Source of the DNA: Candidatus Binatota bacterium
GTDB lineage: Bacteria > Desulfobacterota > Binatia > UBA1149 > CAITLU01
Length of the DNA: 42,853 nucleotides
NCBI GenBank assembly: GCA_024276575.1
Contig: JAJRWY010000045.1
Span: 1-42,853, forward strand
Reading direction: 5' to 3'
In this document: positions 15,300 to 24,578 of the stretch, one piece after another
Position numbering within the stretch: the first letter of the stretch is position 1
Layout of the letters: the number at the start of each line of letters is the position of its first letter
The notes under the pieces: generated by a model
Told to the model about the DNA's origin: nothing
Database searches by the model: none
Seen by the model: only the letters and a program-made list of their open reading frames with translations
Position numbers and translations under genes: made by a program

Positions 15300-16691
15300 A
15301 TGAGAGTTGCTTACATTAGCGCCGATCAAGGCGTAGCAGTCGCGGGCAACAGCGGCAGCGGCGTACATGTTCGCGAGTTCATATCTGCGTTGCAGTCGCG
15401 TGGCCACGAAATCAAGTTGCTGACCGCCCGGCCGCCAGCCCCGGGTGAGCGGGGATTGCTTCCCTGCGACACCGTTGATCTTTGCGACGACGCTTTTCTG
15501 GCGAAGCTCAAGCGCGAAATCGCGAAGCAACTCGATCGTGTAGCTTTTACCGCTGCACCGCCTGCGATGGGGAAGGCTATGGACCGGGCTCCCCGGCACG
15601 GATCCTGCGGCTCACCGGGCCCCGTCGAGGGTGCGTCGTCTAGGCTTGGTCCGGGTGTGATGACTCGGGCTCACAATGGGCATGAAGAAACATCTTCACC
15701 TGTGATATCAGAACTATACGGACTGTTATTAAACCAAAGCCTGTTTAATGAACTGCAGTGTATGGCCGGCGATATCGACGCCATCTACGAACGCCAATCG
15801 CTATGGTCTTACGCCGGTCTGCAGTTCGCGAAGCGCCACGGCATCCCCTACTTCCTAGAACTCAACGCGCCCCTGATCGAACAGCAACTCGACTATCGTA
15901 AACTTGAGATGGTGGAAGCGGCTCGAGCGGTTGAGTCGACACTGTTGGCGGGTGCCGATCGCGTGTTGGTGAACTCCTGCCCGCTGGCGGCCTACGCCGC
16001 CGCACGCGGAGCCTCGCAACGCCGCATACGAGTGCTGAGTTGCGGCGTCGCCACACGCATACTCGACCATCCTTCCGTAGCCGCACGATTGGCGAAGCAA
16101 GGCGGACCGGTCTCGCGCGGCAGCTTCGTGCTGGGTTTTACGGGTAGCCTCAAGGTGTGGCACGGACTCGATCTCCTGCTGCGCGCCTTCCGGCGGCTCT
16201 ACGCGGAGGATCCTTCCTATCGCTTGTTGATCGTCGGCGACGGGCCTTTGCGAGCGACTCTGGAGTCCGAGTGCCGGCAATATGGCGTGGCCTCGGTGGT
16301 GGAGTTCAGCGGTGATGTTCCGCATGCAGACATCCCGCTTTACCTTTCGCGAATGGACGTAGGTATCGCAGCCTACCCGCCGATAGAGCAGTTTTATTTC
16401 TCCCCCCTCAAGGTTTGGGAATACGCCGCAGCGGCAGTTCCGATAATAGCCTCGGAACAAGGCGACCTTGGCACCTTGTTCCCGCACAAGAACGCGGCGC
16501 TGTTACATCCGCCCGGATCGGTAAGAAAGATAGTCTCCCATGTAAGACTATTACGCTCCGATCCTGGACTCGCCCGGCGGATCACAAGGCGGGCGCGGCG
16601 CATCGCACGCGCGCGAAGTTGGGACCGGCTGGCCGGCCGTTTCGAGAGCATGGCAGAGCCGCTTATCGCCCCTGCCCACGCCGCGAAGTGA
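15300..16691 (+). CDS. GT4-family glycosyltransferase, paralogue of the 8.5-kb gene
   Basis: The protein has 463 residues and an ATG start 12 bp after the sulfatase-fold gene. The N-terminus RVAYISADQGVAVAGNSGSG and the C-terminal half (VLGFTGSLKVWHGLD, LLIVGDGPLR, FYFSPLKVWEYAAAAVPIIASE) give a GT-B retaining enzyme. It aligns along its length with the enzyme at 8547-9788, pointing to an old duplication inside the locus. Relative to that paralogue it carries an extra low-complexity segment of about 50 residues (nt 15542-15705; GSCGSPGPVEGASSR and similar) before LYGLLLNQSLFNEL. It is the last gene of the tight glycan run; the next start is 167 bp away. Confidence 0.87.
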   Translation: MRVAYISADQGVAVAGNSGSGVHVREFISALQSRGHEIKLLTARPPAPGERGLLPCDTVDLCDDAFLAKLKREIAKQLDRVAFTAAPPAMGKAMDRAPRHGSCGSPGPVEGASSRLGPGVMTRAHNGHEETSSPVISELYGLLLNQSLFNELQCMAGDIDAIYERQSLWSYAGLQFAKRHGIPYFLELNAPLIEQQLDYRKLEMVEAARAVESTLLAGADRVLVNSCPLAAYAAARGASQRRIRVLSCGVATRILDHPSVAARLAKQGGPVSRGSFVLGFTGSLKVWHGLDLLLRAFRRLYAEDPSYRLLIVGDGPLRATLESECRQYGVASVVEFSGDVPHADIPLYLSRMDVGIAAYPPIEQFYFSPLKVWEYAAAAVPIIASEQGDLGTLFPHKNAALLHPPGSVRKIVSHVRLLRSDPGLARRITRRARRIARARSWDRLAGRFESMAEPLIAPAHAAK

Positions 16692-16858
16692 TCGCACCGT
16701 AATAACACTGTGATAGCACGCGCCTGACAGAGCCGGGCATTCAGCCTACAATCATTGATCCGATCGCAAACGAAGCGTGGCGGCGCTGTTGCGGCCGGCG
16801 TGCTTGCAGCAACAGCGCGCAGGAAGCTCGCCCGCCCCCGCAAGACTCGGAGCAGACA

Positions 16859-18112
16859 ATGCGAATGAACGTGAAACCCATCGACTCGGTTCCGGACCGC
16901 GTCAATGAGATCCGTATGCTGACGGCAAAAATCGTCAATCAGGAGATCCTTCCAAATGAGAAGGCGCTATGGGGCTGGCGCCGGCAAGCGGGGGCCGGGC
17001 AGGCCGAGCGAGACAAAGCGCATCGCTTGCGTGAAAAGATCAAGGCGAAAGTCAAGCAAGCGGGCTTGTGGGCCCCGCATCTACCGCAAGAATACGGCGG
17101 TGCGGGTCTCAGCTTCCTCGAGCACGCCTACATGAACGAGATTATGGCCTATGCGGTCGGAGCTGCAGCGCTCTTCGGAGTGGTAGCGCCCAACTCGGGC
17201 AATCAAAAGATACTGCTGAAGTACGGAAGTGAAGAACAGAAAAAGAAGTGGCTGTTACCCACCATCGAGGATGGCATGGAGTCCGGCTTTTCGATGACCG
17301 AGCCGGACCAGCCTGGTTCCGACCCGCGCTCACTGAAGACGACCGCACGTCGTGACGGTGACGAGTGGGTGATCAACGGGCGCAAATGGTTTACCTCGAA
17401 CGGCAAGCGGGCGGATTTTTTCATTGTCATGTGTAGAACCGAAGACGGCGAGGACGCTTCGGCTACGAGCAGCGGACGCATGACGCAAATCATCGTTCCT
17501 GCCGACACCCCCGGGGTCAATATCGCCCGCAGCGTTCCGGTGTGGGGACACGAAGGGCATCACTGCGAGATCTTCTACGACGATGTGCGCGTCCCGGTCG
17601 AGAATCAACTGGGCGGCCGTGGGTCGGGCCATCAGGCTGCGCAAGACCGCCTCGGAGCGGGACGGGTATACCATTGCATGAACTGTATCGGGCAGATGTG
17701 GCGGGCCTTCGATTTGATGGTCGAGCGCTCGATGTCCAGGCAGGTGCACGGCGGCTTGCTCGAGAGCAAACAGTTCATTCAAGGCTTTATTGCGGACTCT
17801 TATATCGACCTGCAGGCGGCCCGCTTGATGACTCTCAACTGTGCGGCCAAGATGGAAAGCGGCGCGGACGCACGTACCGATATCTCCGCCATCAAGGTCT
17901 TCGTTCCTGCCGCCTATCACCGGGTAGTGGACCGCGCCATCCAAGTGTGGGGCGGTGCCGGGGTTTCTTCGGATCTTCCGTTGGCCGATATGTACCAGGG
18001 CGCCCGGGTGTTGCGCTTGGCCGACGGTCCCGACGAAGTACATAAGATACTGATCGCCAAGAACATCCTGAAGCATTACCACAACGGTGAAAGTTGGGAC
18101 TTCGCCGCCTGA
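16859..18112 (+). CDS. acyl-CoA dehydrogenase (ACAD10/11-like)
   Basis: The protein has 417 residues. CGGAG lies about 8 nt before ATG 16859; ATG 16865 is an alternative. Conserved segments are LPQEYGGAGLSFLEHAYMNE, FSMTEPDQPGSDPRSLKTTA (flavin/substrate loop), WVINGRKWFTSNG, IQVWGGAGVSSDLPLADMY and LRLADGPDEVHKILIAK. The last carries Asp in the DGPDEVH context typical of the ACAD10/ACAD11 and related long- or branched-chain groups. It oxidises an acyl-CoA to the 2-enoyl-CoA with FAD, passing electrons to ETF. The neighbouring enoyl-CoA hydratase converges from the other strand. It has no visible link to the glycan genes upstream. Confidence 0.93.
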   Translation: MRMNVKPIDSVPDRVNEIRMLTAKIVNQEILPNEKALWGWRRQAGAGQAERDKAHRLREKIKAKVKQAGLWAPHLPQEYGGAGLSFLEHAYMNEIMAYAVGAAALFGVVAPNSGNQKILLKYGSEEQKKKWLLPTIEDGMESGFSMTEPDQPGSDPRSLKTTARRDGDEWVINGRKWFTSNGKRADFFIVMCRTEDGEDASATSSGRMTQIIVPADTPGVNIARSVPVWGHEGHHCEIFYDDVRVPVENQLGGRGSGHQAAQDRLGAGRVYHCMNCIGQMWRAFDLMVERSMSRQVHGGLLESKQFIQGFIADSYIDLQAARLMTLNCAAKMESGADARTDISAIKVFVPAAYHRVVDRAIQVWGGAGVSSDLPLADMYQGARVLRLADGPDEVHKILIAKNILKHYHNGESWDFAA

Positions 18113-18242
18113 GGCGTACGGTCGGGCGCGCCAGTCTCGTTGCAATCCGTTCGAGGGGGGAACTTTCGATTTTACCGGACCACGCCGAGACCGACGGCCT
18201 CGCTTAGAGACTAGACGCAGATAAATCCGGAGGTCTATAGGA

Positions 18243-18265
18243 GCTACCCCCTTCAGGGGGGTGGC
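18243..18265. terminator. candidate hairpin terminator between convergent genes
   Basis: The sequence GCTACCCCCTTCAGGGGGG followed by TGGC forms a nine-pair GC-rich stem with one T-G wobble and a small loop. It sits between the convergent acyl-CoA dehydrogenase and enoyl-CoA hydratase stops. Neither strand has a T tract after it, so it may be a transcription barrier or an mRNA 3' stabiliser, not a classical intrinsic terminator. Confidence 0.4.
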
Positions 18266-18327
18266 AAAGCGCCGGGTTTGGGGCGGATGAGGAGGAACCA
18301 AGTCATTCCTACACGGCTGACAGCAGG

Positions 18328-19131
18328 CTAGCGTCCACTGAAGCGTGGTTTGCGCTTTTCGAAGAAAGCGCTCATCCCTTCTTGTTGATCCTCGGTAGCA
18401 AAGGTTTCATGCACGGCCCGCCTCTCCTCGCGCAGCGCCTCCTCGAGCCCTTTCTCTCCCGCTCCGACCACACAGCGCAACACCCCCGCTACAGCCACGG
18501 GGGGCCTCTCGCTCAACTCCCGTGCCAGTTCCTTCGCGCGCCGTTGCAACTGAGCATGGGGACACACTTCGGTCACTAGGCCTATAGCTAAAGCCTCGGG
18601 TCCTGAAATCTTCTTGCCTCGCAAGATAATATCGAGCGCATGGTTGCGGCCCACGCAGCGGGTAAGCCGTGCCGTACCGCCCCAGGCTGGGACGGTACCG
18701 AGGTCCAGTTCGGGGAGGCCGAGTTGTGTTCCCTCTTCGGCCGCTAGGCGGAAATGGCACGCAAGGGGGAGTTCCAAGCCACCACCAAGGCAATGCCCGT
18801 ACAGGACTGCGATGGTCGGCTTGCCGAGTTGTTCGATCGCGTCGAGAACTCTAAGGCGCTGGTCGAGTAGCTCGTCGATTCCGCCCTTTGCCTGTATACC
18901 CAGCGGCAGTTGTTTAAGGTTCATACCCACTGAAAAGTTCTTCTCGCCTGCGCCGCGAAACAACACGACGCGCAGCGTATGGTCGGCAGCCAAACGAGGA
19001 ACCAAGGATTCGAGTTCATCCATGAACTCCAGTCCCATCGCGTTCCACGGGGCCGCGTTTATCATGACAGTCGCAATTGGGCCGTCGCGCTCGAGCAAGA
19101 GCGCTCCAGTTGTGATTTCGCTTACTTCCAT
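18328..19131 (-). CDS. enoyl-CoA hydratase/isomerase family protein
   Basis: The protein has 267 residues and the crotonase fold. The oxyanion-hole segment is NFSVGMNLKQLPLG. YGHCLGGGLELPLACHFRLA carries the first catalytic Glu position, and LGLPELDLGTVPAWGGTARL the second, so both acids of classical enoyl-CoA hydratases are present. The reaction is probably addition of water to a 2-enoyl-CoA in beta-oxidation or a related degradation route. It converges with the acyl-CoA dehydrogenase, 215 bp between stops. Separate transcription units with a shared pathway are plausible, but the specific substrate is unknown. Confidence 0.9.
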   Translation of the reverse strand: MEVSEITTGALLLERDGPIATVMINAAPWNAMGLEFMDELESLVPRLAADHTLRVVLFRGAGEKNFSVGMNLKQLPLGIQAKGGIDELLDQRLRVLDAIEQLGKPTIAVLYGHCLGGGLELPLACHFRLAAEEGTQLGLPELDLGTVPAWGGTARLTRCVGRNHALDIILRGKKISGPEALAIGLVTEVCPHAQLQRRAKELARELSERPPVAVAGVLRCVVGAGEKGLEEALREERRAVHETFATEDQQEGMSAFFEKRKPRFSGR

Positions 19132-19311
19132 CGTTCGTCCAGGCTCGCCACCGGTAATTGGCGGGTGCTATTCTTAGATCTCAGTTGCGCACATTTACTC
19201 AATAAACCCGCGACCGGTTCCGAGTCGCCCCGGCCGCGGGTACTCGCGGAGAATGCTGCCAACCGTAGCAGCATCCCTGGGCCAAGTAAGGGGGCATGCA
19301 CCGATAAGCTC

Positions 19312-19340
19312 TTGACGCGCCCACGCTAAAGCATGCTAAT
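19312..19340 (+). promoter_or_regulatory. candidate sigma-70-type promoter
   Basis: TTGACG (19312-19317) and GCTAAT (19335-19340) are separated by 17 bp, in a long gene-poor stretch. The predicted start of transcription near 19347 is about 40 bp before the small membrane ORF at 19386. Matches are 5/6 for the -35 box and weaker for the -10 box. Confidence 0.4.
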
Positions 19341-19385
19341 GTAAAGCTTCATTAGCGGTACGTGACGGCCCATGGAGCAGATCTT

Positions 19386-19484
19386 ATGGATAATGAGACA
19401 AAGATGCCCGTTCTGGTTGCAGTGACTCTCTTGACCATTTCTCTTACGATCTTGGTACCGGTGTTGACGGGGGTGGTGTTCTGA
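19386..19484 (+). CDS. putative 32-residue single-span membrane peptide
   Basis: This short ORF starts at ATG 19386 with GGAG eight bases upstream and ends at TGA 19482-19484. The peptide begins MDNETKMPVLV, with a short charged head. It then runs as one uninterrupted hydrophobic stretch of about 25 residues ending TGVVF, long enough for one transmembrane helix. A candidate promoter lies just upstream. Small membrane peptides of this kind often bind and tune larger membrane complexes, but no partner is indicated here. The evidence is a ribosome site plus hydrophobicity only, so a chance ORF is possible. Confidence 0.42.
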   Translation: MDNETKMPVLVAVTLLTISLTILVPVLTGVVF

Positions 19485-19943
19485 GCGCTACTTGAAAGTC
19501 CCAAGGTCCATACGGCCAAAGTCTTGCTGGCCACCGGCAGATATTCCGCAATCTTCGGGGCAGCCGCTACGCATGTGTAGCCCGAGTATGCGTTGTTTGG
19601 TGCCCCTGGCGTTTCAGCGGCGGAGTTTGCTCGATTGATTGGAGGCAGCCAAGGCGGCGCCCATCGACCCAGTTCCGGTCTGCTTCTTCCCGGCGGCAAT
19701 TCCCCCCCCGGTGCCGCCCGGCAAATACGGCAGCTTCTTCTAGGACCGTCTCCGTTTTGCGTTCTCTCGCTGCCCTCGGTTCGTTGTTTCTCATCCCGTT
19801 TCTCTTACCCGATTGCCGCCATACCTCCCTCTGCATTGGCATGCCCGGAGCGCCCGGCATACAGACAGGATGCCGTCCCGGTCGTGGCAGTGAGTACTGC
19901 GCCGGCCCCTTTAGCCCTGTAGCGGGCCGGCGCTAATGTTCTC
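19485..19943. other. gene-poor spacer before asnB
   Basis: No gene is convincing on either strand between the small membrane ORF and the AsnB-type gene. The ORFs that exist show no recognisable motif or signal. A C-rich run lies near 19700. Together with 19132-19311, which is also empty, this is the longest gene-poor zone of the window. Confidence 0.5.
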
Positions 19944-21878
19944 ATGTGTGGTTTCGTAGGCTTGTGGCAAAGAGTTCCGGCTGTCACCGAAGCTGTCCAA
20001 CGCGGCGCTTTGCTCGAGGATATGGCCTCGACGCTTCTTCACCGCGGTCCCGATGATAGCGGAGTATGGACGGACGGGGACCACGCTATAGGCTTTGCCC
20101 ACCGGCGCCTGTCTATCATCGATCTCTCGATCGATGGCCGGCAGCCGATGCACTCGGCCTGCCAACGCTACGTTCTTAGCTACAACGGAGAGATCTACAA
20201 CTATCGGCAATTGCGTCGTGAACTCGAAGATTCAGGCGTGCTATTCCGGGGCGCGTCAGACTCAGAAGTCTTACTCGAGGCGATTGCTGCATGGGGGCTC
20301 GAGCGAACCCTCACGCGTGCAAACGGCATGTTCGCGTTCGCTTTATGGGACAAGGCCCGGAGCTGTCTGTTTCTGGCTCGCGACCGCATCGGTAAGAAGC
20401 CGCTCTACTTCGGATGGGCCGGCGACGATTTCGTCTTTGCCTCGGAGTTGAAGGCTATCCGGCGCCATCCCGGCTTTGATCCCCGGCTCGACCGCGGCGC
20501 CCTGTGTTTATTCCTGCGCTACAATTACGTCCCCTCGCCTCATTGCATCTATGAGAACATTCGCAAAGTGTCTCCGGGCAGCTTCGTCTGCCTTGGCTCC
20601 TCCGAACTCGACGCCAAGATCCCGGCCGCCCGGCTCAGCGACCGGGAAAGCACGTACTTCAGTGCGGCCGACTGCGCAGTCGCCGGACTCCGTGATCCAC
20701 TCGACATCGGTGAGGCCGAGGCTATCGACCAGCTCGAGGATATCTTGCTGGAATCCACACGCACCCGCATGGTTTCCGACGTACCTCTGGGGGCTCTGTT
20801 ATCGGGAGGTATAGATTCCTCGACAGTGGTCTCCCTTATGCAGGCTTGCAGTACGCGTCCGGTCAAGACCTTCTCCCTGGGCTTCGACCAAGGTATGCCC
20901 GACGAAGCCCGGCATGCGAAACGCATTGCCGCGCATTTGGGAACTGACCATACGGAGATTTACGCCGGCGGCGATGACGCTTTGGCGGTAGTTCCTAAAC
21001 TCGCAACCATGTACGACGAACCGTTCGCAGACTCCTCGCAGATTCCGACTTTCCTCATCTGCGAGCTGGCCCGCCGGGAGGTTACCGTGGCCCTTTCCGG
21101 TGACGGTGGAGATGAGTTGTTTTGTGGCTACCGCCGCTTCATGCGCGGAGCCGCGATATGGCGTTTCAATTCCGCTGTTCCGATAGCGCTGAGGCGGGCG
21201 GCAGCCTCGCTGCTCGGCTCCTTGGGAGGGCCCGAAAGCGAAGTCCGAAAAGCTGCGCGTGATATCGGTGCCGTCGATGCCCTGTCGATGTACAGAAACC
21301 GTATATCCAAATGGCGCGAACCTCACTTGGTGGTAATCGACGGGCACGAGCCACCGCGCTGTTTCTTCGATGCGGCGGAAGTTCTCAACGACAGCGCTGA
21401 CACCAGAGTTGTCGCCAGCGCGGCGCATGTAATGATGCTGATGGATTTACTCAATTACCTGCCCGACGGCATCCTGGCCAAGGTGGATCGTGCGAGCATG
21501 GCCGTGAGCTTGGAGCTGCGCAATCCCCTGCTTGACCACCGGGTAGTGGAGTTTGCGTGGAAGCTCCCCTTGTCGATGAAACTGAGAGATGGCCAAGGAA
21601 AGTGGATACTGCGCCGCCTGCTCGACCGCCACGTACCACAGGAGTTGACTGCGCGCCCCAAGCAAGGCTTCGGTGCTCCGATGCGCCACTGGCTAAGCGG
21701 CCCGCTGCGCGAATGGAGTGAGGACCTCCTCAGCCGGGAGCGCCTTGTGCGCGAGGGCGTGTTTGAAGCGTCAGTCGTTCGAGCCGTATGGCAGCGTTTC
21801 CTCGGCGGCAAGCACAAGCTGCATCCGCACCTGTGGAACGTATTGATGTTCCAGGCCTGGAAACAGCACTGGGGATGA
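19944..21878 (+). CDS. asnB: asparagine synthase-type glutamine amidotransferase
   Basis: The protein has 644 residues. The start is fixed by the N-terminal nucleophile: MCGFVGLW places Cys directly after the initiator Met, as needed for Ntn-type glutaminase. The glutaminase domain has RRLSIIDLSIDGRQPM, SYNGEIYNYRQLR and LARDRIGKKPLYF. The synthetase domain has the PP-loop LLSGGIDSSTVVSLM, GDGGDELFCGYRRF and DLLNYLPDGILAKVDRASM. It would use glutamine and ATP to amidate a carboxylate. Close relatives either make asparagine or, in polysaccharide loci, modify glycan or peptide precursors. Location 3 kb after the glycan run leaves both options open. It converges with the respiratory operon, only 3 bp between stops. 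Confidence 0.88.
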   Translation: MCGFVGLWQRVPAVTEAVQRGALLEDMASTLLHRGPDDSGVWTDGDHAIGFAHRRLSIIDLSIDGRQPMHSACQRYVLSYNGEIYNYRQLRRELEDSGVLFRGASDSEVLLEAIAAWGLERTLTRANGMFAFALWDKARSCLFLARDRIGKKPLYFGWAGDDFVFASELKAIRRHPGFDPRLDRGALCLFLRYNYVPSPHCIYENIRKVSPGSFVCLGSSELDAKIPAARLSDRESTYFSAADCAVAGLRDPLDIGEAEAIDQLEDILLESTRTRMVSDVPLGALLSGGIDSSTVVSLMQACSTRPVKTFSLGFDQGMPDEARHAKRIAAHLGTDHTEIYAGGDDALAVVPKLATMYDEPFADSSQIPTFLICELARREVTVALSGDGGDELFCGYRRFMRGAAIWRFNSAVPIALRRAAASLLGSLGGPESEVRKAARDIGAVDALSMYRNRISKWREPHLVVIDGHEPPRCFFDAAEVLNDSADTRVVASAAHVMMLMDLLNYLPDGILAKVDRASMAVSLELRNPLLDHRVVEFAWKLPLSMKLRDGQGKWILRRLLDRHVPQELTARPKQGFGAPMRHWLSGPLREWSEDLLSRERLVREGVFEASVVRAVWQRFLGGKHKLHPHLWNVLMFQAWKQHWG

Positions 21879-21881
21879 TAG

Positions 21882-23279
21882 CTACCAGTCGAGCCCCTCT
21901 TCCTCAGGAAAGAGGCTTTGTAAGTATGCGACCAAGTCCTCGAGTTCTCCCGGCGCGATCTTGCCGGCCCACGGGGGCATGTACAAAGGCGGTGCGGGGC
22001 GCTTGGCGTCGAGAGGCGCGATTTCCGATTGCCCGCGTTTGATAAACTCCGTGAGTTCTTTTGTCGTATAGCCCTCGGCCACGTACAGCAGCGATGGCAC
22101 CTGCTCGCCGGTTTTGGCATTGGGATTGATTACCCCGCCCTTGCCGTCGCGGCCATGACATCCCGCGCAGCCATACTTGGTATATACCGCCGCACCGCGC
22201 TGCTCGGACGACATCATCCTGGGAATCTTCAGGTAGCCGACCACCTCGCTATCGCTGAGCCGCAGTACGAACTCGGTCAGCGCACGCGCTTCCTGCTCGC
22301 TGAAGCTGAACTGCGGCATGACCGTACCCGGAGATACAGCCTGCGGGTCTCGGAAGTGCGAGTATATCCATTCGGCGTCGCGGCGCTGGCCGAGCCCCTC
22401 GAGGTCGGGACCGACGTCGCCTCCACGGCCGGCTACCGCGTGGCAACCGATACAACCCTTCTCTTCGAAAAGACGCTGGCCAAGATTGGCGCCGGGCAAG
22501 GTACGCATCGAGACGTAGTACTCGGTCAAGGGCTCGCCGGTCAGGCTCAGCATGAACACGGTAAGCTCGTCTATCTCCGTGTCCGACAGGCCTAGAACCG
22601 GCATCGCCGAACCGGGGGTAACCTCGGCCGGGTTACGAAAATGCGCGACCAGCCAATCAGGGCTGCGGCGTCTTCCTACGTGGTCTAGCTCCGGACCGAT
22701 CGAGTTGCCGATCCCATTGAGGCGGTGGCAACCTCGACACCCGAGATCGTCGAATAGCTTGCGTCCCTGGGTCAAAGCAGCTGCTTCCGGAACATCTTCA
22801 GGGACATGGCACTTGCCGCAGGATGCCTCGACATAGCGTAGCGGAAGCAGCGGCTGGTCCCAATGTTCAACCGCCCCGTGAGCGGCTTCCTGCGTGGTCG
22901 CACGCCCTTGTCCGCCGTGGCAGATAGTGCAACCGAACTTGTCGAAGGCGTGCCGGTCGTGATTGGGATGATATGCGAACGGCTGTGGATAACCGGCGTA
23001 AGAGGGGTCGTCGACGGCCAGATGGCAGGTAATGCAACGATCGACCCTGCGCAGTTCAGGTAGTTGGGTCTGGCGAATCTCCACACGGATACGCTTGGCG
23101 GCTGCAGCTTGCTCCGGCGTGGTTGCCCGCACGATCTCCTGCTCCACAAAGCTGCGTTGCCAGTCCTTCCAGGCCCTGAATTGATCTTTGTAAAACGCGG
23201 CTGAAGCCAAGCCCGCTACGGCAATCGCAAAAATGACGAAAGCTGCGTACCAAGGCCTCGATACATGGTTGGAACTCAT
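21882..23279 (-). CDS. membrane-anchored hexahaem cytochrome c
   Basis: The protein has 465 residues. An uncleaved signal anchor at about residues 10-29 is followed by a periplasmic region with six CxxCH haem sites: CITCH (82), CTICH (117), CGKCH (154), CRGCH (181), CIGCH (276) and CAGCH (371). The first three lie in a compact multihaem module with extra His residues that could be distal ligands. The last three are each in a mono-haem cytochrome c domain with Met candidates (SAMPVLG, TVMPQFS, MPPWAG). It is the last gene of the operon, one base after cytochrome b. It should accept electrons from the Rieske/cytochrome b pair in place of cytochrome c1 and pass them on in the periplasm. Confidence 0.9.
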   Translation of the reverse strand: MSSNHVSRPWYAAFVIFAIAVAGLASAAFYKDQFRAWKDWQRSFVEQEIVRATTPEQAAAAKRIRVEIRQTQLPELRRVDRCITCHLAVDDPSYAGYPQPFAYHPNHDRHAFDKFGCTICHGGQGRATTQEAAHGAVEHWDQPLLPLRYVEASCGKCHVPEDVPEAAALTQGRKLFDDLGCRGCHRLNGIGNSIGPELDHVGRRRSPDWLVAHFRNPAEVTPGSAMPVLGLSDTEIDELTVFMLSLTGEPLTEYYVSMRTLPGANLGQRLFEEKGCIGCHAVAGRGGDVGPDLEGLGQRRDAEWIYSHFRDPQAVSPGTVMPQFSFSEQEARALTEFVLRLSDSEVVGYLKIPRMMSSEQRGAAVYTKYGCAGCHGRDGKGGVINPNAKTGEQVPSLLYVAEGYTTKELTEFIKRGQSEIAPLDAKRPAPPLYMPPWAGKIAPGELEDLVAYLQSLFPEEEGLDW

Positions 23280-23280
23280 C

Positions 23281-24555
23281 TCAATGCACCGATTGTGTAA
23301 CTGCCCAAGGCAGTTGCCAGGCCCAATTAGGGCCGCGAAAGACAGACCCGATCACTGTGAGGACGACCAGGGTGACCACGATGACGGTAAAGATAGTGGT
23401 GGCGGTTCGCCTTTCTTTGGAAAACCACACTCCGACGCCGCCGGGGCTCCTGTCGAGATAGGGCAGCAGCAGTAACGCAGCGACCAAGCCTCCCGGAATG
23501 ATCACCCCACCCCACAGGGCCGAATGTGCAACCAGTTCCTGCAGGCCGAGAAAATACCAGGGTGCCTTGGCTGGGTTGGGAGGTTTGACCGGGTTGGCCG
23601 GTCCCTCCAGCGGGGCGTCGAAAAGAACTGCGAGCGCCAGTATCACCGCGAGTACCGCCAAACCCAGCACCAGCTCCCTAAACAGCAGGTGGGGCCAGGA
23701 AGAGACCTCATCCTCCGGTTTGGCACCGACCGCAGTGGTGGTGCCGTGCGCCAGTTCCATTAGGCCGTAGGTCTTCGTCTGCGGAACGTCTTCGCCCGAG
23801 AATTCCTCCACCGCGCTGCGGGGTCCCTCGTCCGGCCTGGCTAGGCCGCCGTCCTTGCGTACGCGCCAGATATGAAGCCCGGCCAGCATCGCGACCGCCA
23901 AGGGCAGCAACATGACGTGGAGAGTGTAGAAGCGGATCAGCGCTGACTGCCCGACGGTGTTGCCCCCCAGCAGAACAAAGCGTACCTGCTCACCGATCAC
24001 CGGCGCGTAGCCTGCGATGTTGGCGCCGACCGTGACAGCCCAGAAGGCGAGTTGATCCCAAGGTAGCAAATAGCCGGTGAAGCTGAGAAACAGCGTGAGC
24101 AGCATCAGCACTACGCCCACCAGCCAGTTCATCTCTCGCGGAGCTTTGTAGGCTGCGGTGTAGAAGACCCGGCACATGTGCAGGAACACCGAGATGACCA
24201 TCAGATGTGCCGCCCAGCGGTGCATGTTGCGCAAGACCTGTCCGGCAGTCACGGCGAACTCCAGGTCTTTCATGTTGTCGTAGGCGTGTTCGGTGGCCGG
24301 CACGTAGTAAAACATCAGCAGCACGCCGGTGGCGGTGAGGATGATGAATAGATAGAGGCTGGCCAAGCCAAGGCCCAAAGTGGTCGTAGGTGCAAGGCTC
24401 CGGCGGTTTACTCGTGCGGGGTGAATATGCAGGAAGAAACTCGAGACCATGGCCCGGGCCCGGTCCAAGCCGCTACGCGGGAAACCGACGCGGAATACCG
24501 AGGCTCCGATCGAGCTTCGCTCGATCCTCTTCCAAAGCTCAAATAAGTTGTTCAT
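23281..24555 (-). CDS. cytochrome b of a bc-type complex
   Basis: The protein has 424 residues. The b6-like N-terminal half carries haem-ligand pairs [19 protein letters not shown] (His112 and His126, 14 apart) and [20 protein letters not shown] (again 14 apart), plus [17 protein letters not shown]. The C-terminal half resembles subunit IV, with [13 protein letters not shown] at the quinol-oxidation site; the PEWY Glu is replaced, as in many menaquinol-oxidising relatives. It therefore fuses b6- and subunit IV-like parts in a single chain of about eight helices. Together with the Rieske protein (23 bp upstream) and the hexahaem cytochrome it forms a quinol:cytochrome c oxidoreductase core. 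Confidence 0.93.
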   Translation of the reverse strand: MNNLFELWKRIERSSIGASVFRVGFPRSGLDRARAMVSSFFLHIHPARVNRRSLAPTTTLGLGLASLYLFIILTATGVLLMFYYVPATEHAYDNMKDLEFAVTAGQVLRNMHRWAAHLMVISVFLHMCRVFYTAAYKAPREMNWLVGVVLMLLTLFLSFTGYLLPWDQLAFWAVTVGANIAGYAPVIGEQVRFVLLGGNTVGQSALIRFYTLHVMLLPLAVAMLAGLHIWRVRKDGGLARPDEGPRSAVEEFSGEDVPQTKTYGLMELAHGTTTAVGAKPEDEVSSWPHLLFRELVLGLAVLAVILALAVLFDAPLEGPANPVKPPNPAKAPWYFLGLQELVAHSALWGGVIIPGGLVAALLLLPYLDRSPGGVGVWFSKERRTATTIFTVIVVTLVVLTVIGSVFRGPNWAWQLPWAVTQSVH

Positions 24556-24578
24556 TATGCTGCCACCGCGAATTCCGG

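Noticed and set aside
18243-18265. Classical intrinsic terminator
   Set aside because: The stem is strong but neither strand has a T tract, so it is kept only as a weak candidate.
19352-19922. ORFs on both strands in the gap before asnB
   Set aside because: They overlap each other, have no motif, and read as chance frames of GC-rich DNA.
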